Origin: Candidatus Nomurabacteria bacterium GW2011_GWB1_43_19
GTDB lineage: Bacteria > Patescibacteriota > Minisyncoccia > Phycocordibacterales > UBA9973
Assembly: GCA_000999465.1 (NCBI GenBank)
Contig: LCGB01000005.1
Location: forward strand, 1 to 39,759
Direction: 5' to 3'
DNA length: 39,759 nucleotides
Shown: positions 35,556 through 39,759 of the stretch, in pieces
Layout of the letters: every line of letters starts with the position of its first letter
Numbering within the stretch: position 1 is the first letter of the stretch
Position numbers and translations under genes: made by a program
Notes under the pieces: model-generated
Seen by the model: only the letters and a program-made list of their open reading frames with translations
What the model was told of the DNA's origin: nothing
The model's database searches: none

Positions 35556-35664
35556 AAATAAAAAACAAGATTTTTGCCGGTACGGATTTTTTGAAGTTTA
35601 AAAAATCCTGAAATTCTCGCGCCGTCGCGCTCAAAACCCCTTAAAAACCTTGTTTTTTATTTTT
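35554..35664. other. structured intergenic element with long terminal inverted repeat and two internal hairpins
   Basis: 16 + 5 bp outer stem, GGATTTTTT/AAAAAATCC, GCGC/GCGC. Confidence 0.7.
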
Positions 35665-35679
35665 ATGAATTACACACAC

Positions 35680-35708
35680 TTGACATATACCCCCTGGGGG
35701 TATATGCT
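35680..35708 (+). promoter_or_regulatory. csoR promoter TTGACA-17-TATGCT with CsoR operator ATACCCCCTGGGGGTAT in the spacer
   Basis: Exact consensus spacing; pseudo-palindromic CsoR-type box. Confidence 0.9.
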
Positions 35709-35714
35709 CTGTTT

Positions 35715-35978
35715 ATGCATGATAATAAATCAAAACTGGTCCGCCGGCTTAAGATTATTGAGGGCCAGGTCCGCGGACTGCAAAAAATGATTAATGAAGG
35801 AGTGTATTGCATTGATATTATTACCCAAACATCGGCCGTGAAGCAGGGACTCTCTAATATGGAGGATTCCTTAATGGAAAGCCATTTGAATACCTGCCTG
35901 GTAAATCAAATCAAGAAAGGCCAAACCGGAGAAGCCACCAAAGAAATATTAAAAGTTTATAAGCTTAAAAGAAAATAA
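35715..35978 (+). CDS. csoR: CsoR-family copper-sensing repressor
   Basis: RRLKIIEGQVRGLQKMI, YCIDIITQTSAV, HLNTCL (C-H-C ligands). Confidence 0.93.
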   Translation: MHDNKSKLVRRLKIIEGQVRGLQKMINEGVYCIDIITQTSAVKQGLSNMEDSLMESHLNTCLVNQIKKGQTGEATKEILKVYKLKRK

Positions 35979-36016
35979 TTCCAGCAAGGGAAGTCCTTGC
36001 TGAACTTGCTATAAAA

Positions 36017-38566
36017 ATGAAAAAAGAAACATATAAAATTCAAGGCATGCATTGCGCCAGTTGTGTGGCGACGATTGAACGCGTGCTTTCAAAGACAGCC
36101 GGAGTGCGTTCGGCTTCGGCTAATTTTGCTTCCGAATCGGCTTTGATTGAATTTGATGAAAATGTTATTTCCGAATCAGGTCTCGTAAAGGCGGTGGATG
36201 GAGCGGGGTATCAGCTCATTTCTAAAAACACCGATATTGCTCCGACAAAAAAGGGAAAAATAGCCGACGACAAAAATACTGAAACGATTTCAATAAAGGT
36301 GCTGGGCATGGATTCTCCCCATTGCGCCATGGTTGTTGACGGTGCGCTTAAAAAATTGCCGGGCGTTAAAAACACGGATGTTGATTTTTCAAATTTGCGG
36401 GCGAAGGTGGTTTTTGACCCGTCTCTTGTGAATGTCAATAAAATTTTTCAAGTTATTTCTGACGCGGGTTATAAGCCGATTAGAGAAGAAGGCGAAGCGG
36501 AAGAAATTTTAGATAAAGAAAAAGTTGAAAGAGAAAAACAGATAAAAATACTAAGGCGCAAATTGATTATCGGCGGGATTCTCTCGTTCTTTATATTCCT
36601 GGGGAGTTTCCCGGAGTGGTTTTCTTTTGTCCCCAAGATTATGAACAACAACTGGGTGCTTCTTTTGCTGACAACCCCGGTGCAATTTTGGGTTGGCTGG
36701 CAATTCTATAGCGGACTTAAGCTTGTTGTGAAATACCGCACTGCCGACATGAATACCTTGATTGCCATCGGCACCTTGGCGGCCTATTTTTACAGCGTAG
36801 CCGTGACCTTTTTCCCCGCTTTTTTCGCCAAAGGCGGAATAATGCCGGCAATTTACTTTGACACGTCGGCAATAATTATCGTCTTAATTCTTTTGGGAAA
36901 ATATTTTGAAGTTTTAATGAAAGGCAGGGCTTCGGAGGCCATCAAAAAGCTTATAGGGCTCCAGCCCAAGACCGCGAAAATTCTACGAGGTGGAAAAGAA
37001 ATCGAGATACCGATTTCCGAAGTTGTGGTGGGAGATTTAATAGTCGTCCGGCCGGGAGAGAGGATTCCGGTTGACGGGAAAATAACCGAAGGCGATTCGG
37101 AAATTGACGAATCAATGATTACCGGGGAGTCAATGCCGGTTCATAAAAAAGTCGGAAGTCCCGTCATCGGCAGCACGATAAATAAATTCGGAGCTTTTAC
37201 TTTTCAAGCCACCAAAATTGGAAAAGATACGATGCTTTCGCAAATTATCAAAATGGTGGAAGAAGCGCAGGGCTCCAAGGCGCCGATACAGCGTCTGGCC
37301 GACCTGGTCTCTTCTTATTTTGTTCCGGCCGTGTTTGTTGTAGCCGTTCTGACTTTTGTTGTCTGGTTTTTCGCAGGACCCGCTCCCGCCTTTACTTTTG
37401 CTCTGGTCAACTTCGTGGCGGTTCTGATAATTGCTTGTCCCTGCGCGCTTGGGCTGGCGACTCCGATGGCTATCATGGTTTCGTCCGGCAGCGCCGCTTC
37501 CAGGGGGATTTTGATCAAGGACGCGGCTTCTCTGGAAATCGCCAACAAGATCAACGCGGTTATTTTGGATAAAACCGGCACTTTGACGGAAGGGAAACCT
37601 CAATTAACCGATATTCTTGCTTTTGGTAGTGAGCACAAGGTGGAAATTCTTAATTTGGCCGCTTCATTGGAACAGCGATCCGAACATCCTCTGGCCCAGG
37701 CGATATTGCAATATGCCGCGAGCTTAGACCAAAAATCATCTCATCCGCTTGACCGAACTATTTTAGACGAGGCGGCGAGAGAAAAAATCGCGTTATATAA
37801 ACTGGAAGATTTTAAAGCGATTTCCGGAAAAGGGTTAAAGGGGTATTTGCAAGTTCAGTCCGAAAAAATTGAAGCATACTTGGGTAACCGAACTCTCGTG
37901 ACAGAGATCGGTCTTGATATTTCCCCATATGAAACCGATATCAGCAGGCTTGAAAATGAAGGGAAAACGGTCATGATTCTCGCAGTTGGCGGAAAAGTAA
38001 AAGGCGCGCTGGCGGTTGCGGATGTTCTGAAAAAAGAATCAGTAGAAGCGGTGGAGGCCCTTAAAAAAAACAACATAGAGGTCTGGATGTTGACCGGAGA
38101 TAACAACCGTACCGCCAAGGCCATTGCCTCTTTGGCGGGTATAGACAATGTGATGAGTGAGGTATTGCCCGACAAGAAGTCGGAGAAAGTGCGCGAACTT
38201 CAAGAACAGGGGAAAATTGTGGCAATGATCGGTGACGGAATAAATGACGCTCCGGCGCTTACCCAGGCCAATATCGGCATAGCCATGGGAGAAGGCACGG
38301 ACATCGCCATGGAATCGGCCAACATTACTCTGATGAGAGGGGACTTGATGCTTATTTCCGAGGTAATAAAAATTTCAAAACGCACCATGAGGATAATCAA
38401 GCAGAACCTTTTCTGGGCTTTCTTCTACAACATTGCCTTTATTCCCGTTGCCGCCGGAGTTCTTTTCCCGTTCTTTGGAATTTTACTGAATCCGATTTTT
38501 GCCGCTATCGCGATGGCCTTTAGCAGTATCAGCGTCGTTCTGAATTCATTGCGATTAAAAGCGTAG
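36017..38566 (+). CDS. copA: copper-translocating P1B-type ATPase
   Basis: GMHCASC HMA; IACPCALGLATPMA; DKTGTLTEGKPQ; GDGINDAPAL. Confidence 0.95.
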   Translation: MKKETYKIQGMHCASCVATIERVLSKTAGVRSASANFASESALIEFDENVISESGLVKAVDGAGYQLISKNTDIAPTKKGKIADDKNTETISIKVLGMDSPHCAMVVDGALKKLPGVKNTDVDFSNLRAKVVFDPSLVNVNKIFQVISDAGYKPIREEGEAEEILDKEKVEREKQIKILRRKLIIGGILSFFIFLGSFPEWFSFVPKIMNNNWVLLLLTTPVQFWVGWQFYSGLKLVVKYRTADMNTLIAIGTLAAYFYSVAVTFFPAFFAKGGIMPAIYFDTSAIIIVLILLGKYFEVLMKGRASEAIKKLIGLQPKTAKILRGGKEIEIPISEVVVGDLIVVRPGERIPVDGKITEGDSEIDESMITGESMPVHKKVGSPVIGSTINKFGAFTFQATKIGKDTMLSQIIKMVEEAQGSKAPIQRLADLVSSYFVPAVFVVAVLTFVVWFFAGPAPAFTFALVNFVAVLIIACPCALGLATPMAIMVSSGSAASRGILIKDAASLEIANKINAVILDKTGTLTEGKPQLTDILAFGSEHKVEILNLAASLEQRSEHPLAQAILQYAASLDQKSSHPLDRTILDEAAREKIALYKLEDFKAISGKGLKGYLQVQSEKIEAYLGNRTLVTEIGLDISPYETDISRLENEGKTVMILAVGGKVKGALAVADVLKKESVEAVEALKKNNIEVWMLTGDNNRTAKAIASLAGIDNVMSEVLPDKKSEKVRELQEQGKIVAMIGDGINDAPALTQANIGIAMGEGTDIAMESANITLMRGDLMLISEVIKISKRTMRIIKQNLFWAFFYNIAFIPVAAGVLFPFFGILLNPIFAAIAMAFSSISVVLNSLRLKA

Positions 38567-38608
38567 TCATAAATTATTAAAATAATTAAGTAAACAATTC
38601 AAAAAGAT

Positions 38609-39022
38609 ATGGAATTTGATTACACTACAATTACAGCAAAATCATTTGATAAAGCTGTTCAAAGCGTGCAAGAAGAAATCGCCAAAGCCGGCATGCGGGT
38701 TCTATATGTCCATGATGTGCAGAAAACTTTGGGCGAGAAAGGACTTGAAAGAGAACCGTTTAAAATTATTGAATTTTGCAACGCCAAGTTTGCCAATGAG
38801 TTTCTGAACAAAGACATTAAACTCGGACTTTGTCTGCCCTGTAAGATAAATGTGTATGTAAAAGACGGACCTGCCTCCGCCCTGGCTTCGGCGGGCAAGC
38901 AAACTTTCATTTCCGGCATGCGTCCGATTATTCTGCCTCAATTTTTTCCAGAGACAGATTTGGGCGGGAGGCCCGAAGAAATTGACCAAATTATTCAAAA
39001 CATTATTAATAACGCAAAATAA
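38609..39022 (+). CDS. DUF302-family protein with inserted palindrome-encoded peptide
   Basis: KIIEFCNAKFANEFLNKDIKLGLCLPCKINVYVKDG; copper neighbourhood. Confidence 0.75.
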   Translation: MEFDYTTITAKSFDKAVQSVQEEIAKAGMRVLYVHDVQKTLGEKGLEREPFKIIEFCNAKFANEFLNKDIKLGLCLPCKINVYVKDGPASALASAGKQTFISGMRPIILPQFFPETDLGGRPEEIDQIIQNIINNAK

Positions 39023-39063
39023 AATAAAGGTCGAAATTATTATAAATGTGATATAATAATTAT

Positions 39064-39189
39064 ATGATGGGATATGGATATGGGTATAGCGGAATGATGG
39101 GCGGAGGGTTTGGTGTGGTTGTCGCTATCATAGTGATAATTGACCTGATTTTGCTCGGCATCTGGCTGTACAAACAAATTAATAAATAA
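39064..39189 (+). CDS. 41-aa Met/Gly/Tyr-rich single-TM peptide MMGYGYGYSGMMGGGFGVVVAIIVIIDLILLGIWLYKQINK
   Basis: Not in ORF track; TATAAT exactly 6 nt upstream; TM helix; stop 39187-39189. Confidence 0.7.
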   Translation: MMGYGYGYSGMMGGGFGVVVAIIVIIDLILLGIWLYKQINK

Positions 39190-39194
39190 CAAGC

Positions 39195-39608
39195 ATGAAC
39201 TTGTCTGCTGCTAAATTATTCTTGGGCTTTTTCGTACTCTTTGCTTTTGTCGGCATAGGGGTCTTCGGCTTGCTGCAGTTTAATCATGCTGATCACTCAG
39301 CGGAAGCGCCGATGGCCAATTGCCCTTATACCGGGAGCGGCTATTCAATATGCCAAAATACGCTCAATCATATTAATAATTGGCGGCAATTCTCCAATGT
39401 GACTTTCTCCGCATTTTCTATTTTTTCTTTTTTAATTCTCGGAATTGTTTTGTATTTCTTCGGACGCAACTTTTTAAACCAGAAACAGTATTTTTACAGC
39501 TGGAAATATTATTTATATAATAAAAAATTATATACCTCGCCAAACAGGATAATTAAATGGCTCTCGCTATTGGAAAATAGTCCGTCTTTCTCATATGTTG
39601 AGGCATAA
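39195..39608 (+). CDS. two-TM membrane protein, unknown, copper neighbourhood
   Basis: Hydrophobic N-term and mid segments. Confidence 0.6.
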   Translation: MNLSAAKLFLGFFVLFAFVGIGVFGLLQFNHADHSAEAPMANCPYTGSGYSICQNTLNHINNWRQFSNVTFSAFSIFSFLILGIVLYFFGRNFLNQKQYFYSWKYYLYNKKLYTSPNRIIKWLSLLENSPSFSYVEA

Positions 39609-39645
39609 CTAATTATTTTGTCGTAAAATTTTTAGTTGCGCCCTT

Positions 39646-39669
39646 AAATCCTTCAGAAGAGGATTTTTT
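39646..39669 (+). terminator. intrinsic terminator AAATCC...GGATTTTTT
   Basis: 6-bp stem followed by T-run. Confidence 0.55.
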
Positions 39670-39691
39670 ATTATTCTAATCAACTAAACTT

Positions 39692-39759
39692 ATGAACAAA
39701 AAAACAATTATCTCATTCTTGGTGGTCATTATCGGCATTGCGGGTTTGGTGTGGTGGAG
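39692..39759 (+). CDS. 5' fragment of a secreted/membrane protein (MNKKTIISFLVVIIGIAGLVWW...)
   Basis: Signal-anchor-like N-terminus running off the window. Confidence 0.55.
   Translation, partial: MNKKTIISFLVVIIGIAGLVWW

Noticed and set aside
1-39759. tRNA/rRNA/tmRNA genes
   Set aside because: No cloverleaf termini, GTTCRANNC T-arm context or rRNA-conserved strings were recognised by eye; a tRNAscan/Infernal run would be decisive.

Overview
Window from what looks like a Candidate Phyla Radiation (Patescibacteria/Parcubacteria-like) genome; the taxon is inferred from gene content and style, not proven. It is gene dense. Recognisable genes include a VIT/CCC1-like protein, an MBL-fold hydrolase, a sugar cluster (nucleotidyltransferase, HAD phosphatase, PMI-type cupin, three GH130 domains), an NDH-2 gene broken by one in-frame TGA, DedA, HPF, fmt-def-hisS-lepB, pth, a RAYT (Y1) transposase bracketed by inverted hairpins, dnaE, an AT-rich restriction-modification pair, gap, cysK-like, a pentose-phosphate operon (rpiB, rpe, split tkt, PfkB kinase), a lamin-tail/PKD surface protein, glmS, an SDR threonine dehydrogenase and kbl separated by an orphan hairpin-flanked wHTH+Cas2-like gene, and a copper island (csoR, copA, DUF302, small Met/Gly membrane peptide). 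Two window-wide signals go beyond ordinary annotation. (1) Several families of short palindromic elements sit in frame inside conserved proteins (GH130, nucleotidyltransferase, DnaE, GAPDH twice, Fmt twice, RpiB, DUF302, LTD protein), and related copies are intergenic; this resembles Rickettsia palindromic elements. (2) At least 15 genes have a -10-like hexamer ending exactly 6 nt before the start codon, which suggests pervasive leaderless transcription. No tRNA, rRNA or CRISPR array was recognised. All calls were made by eye; no database search was run.
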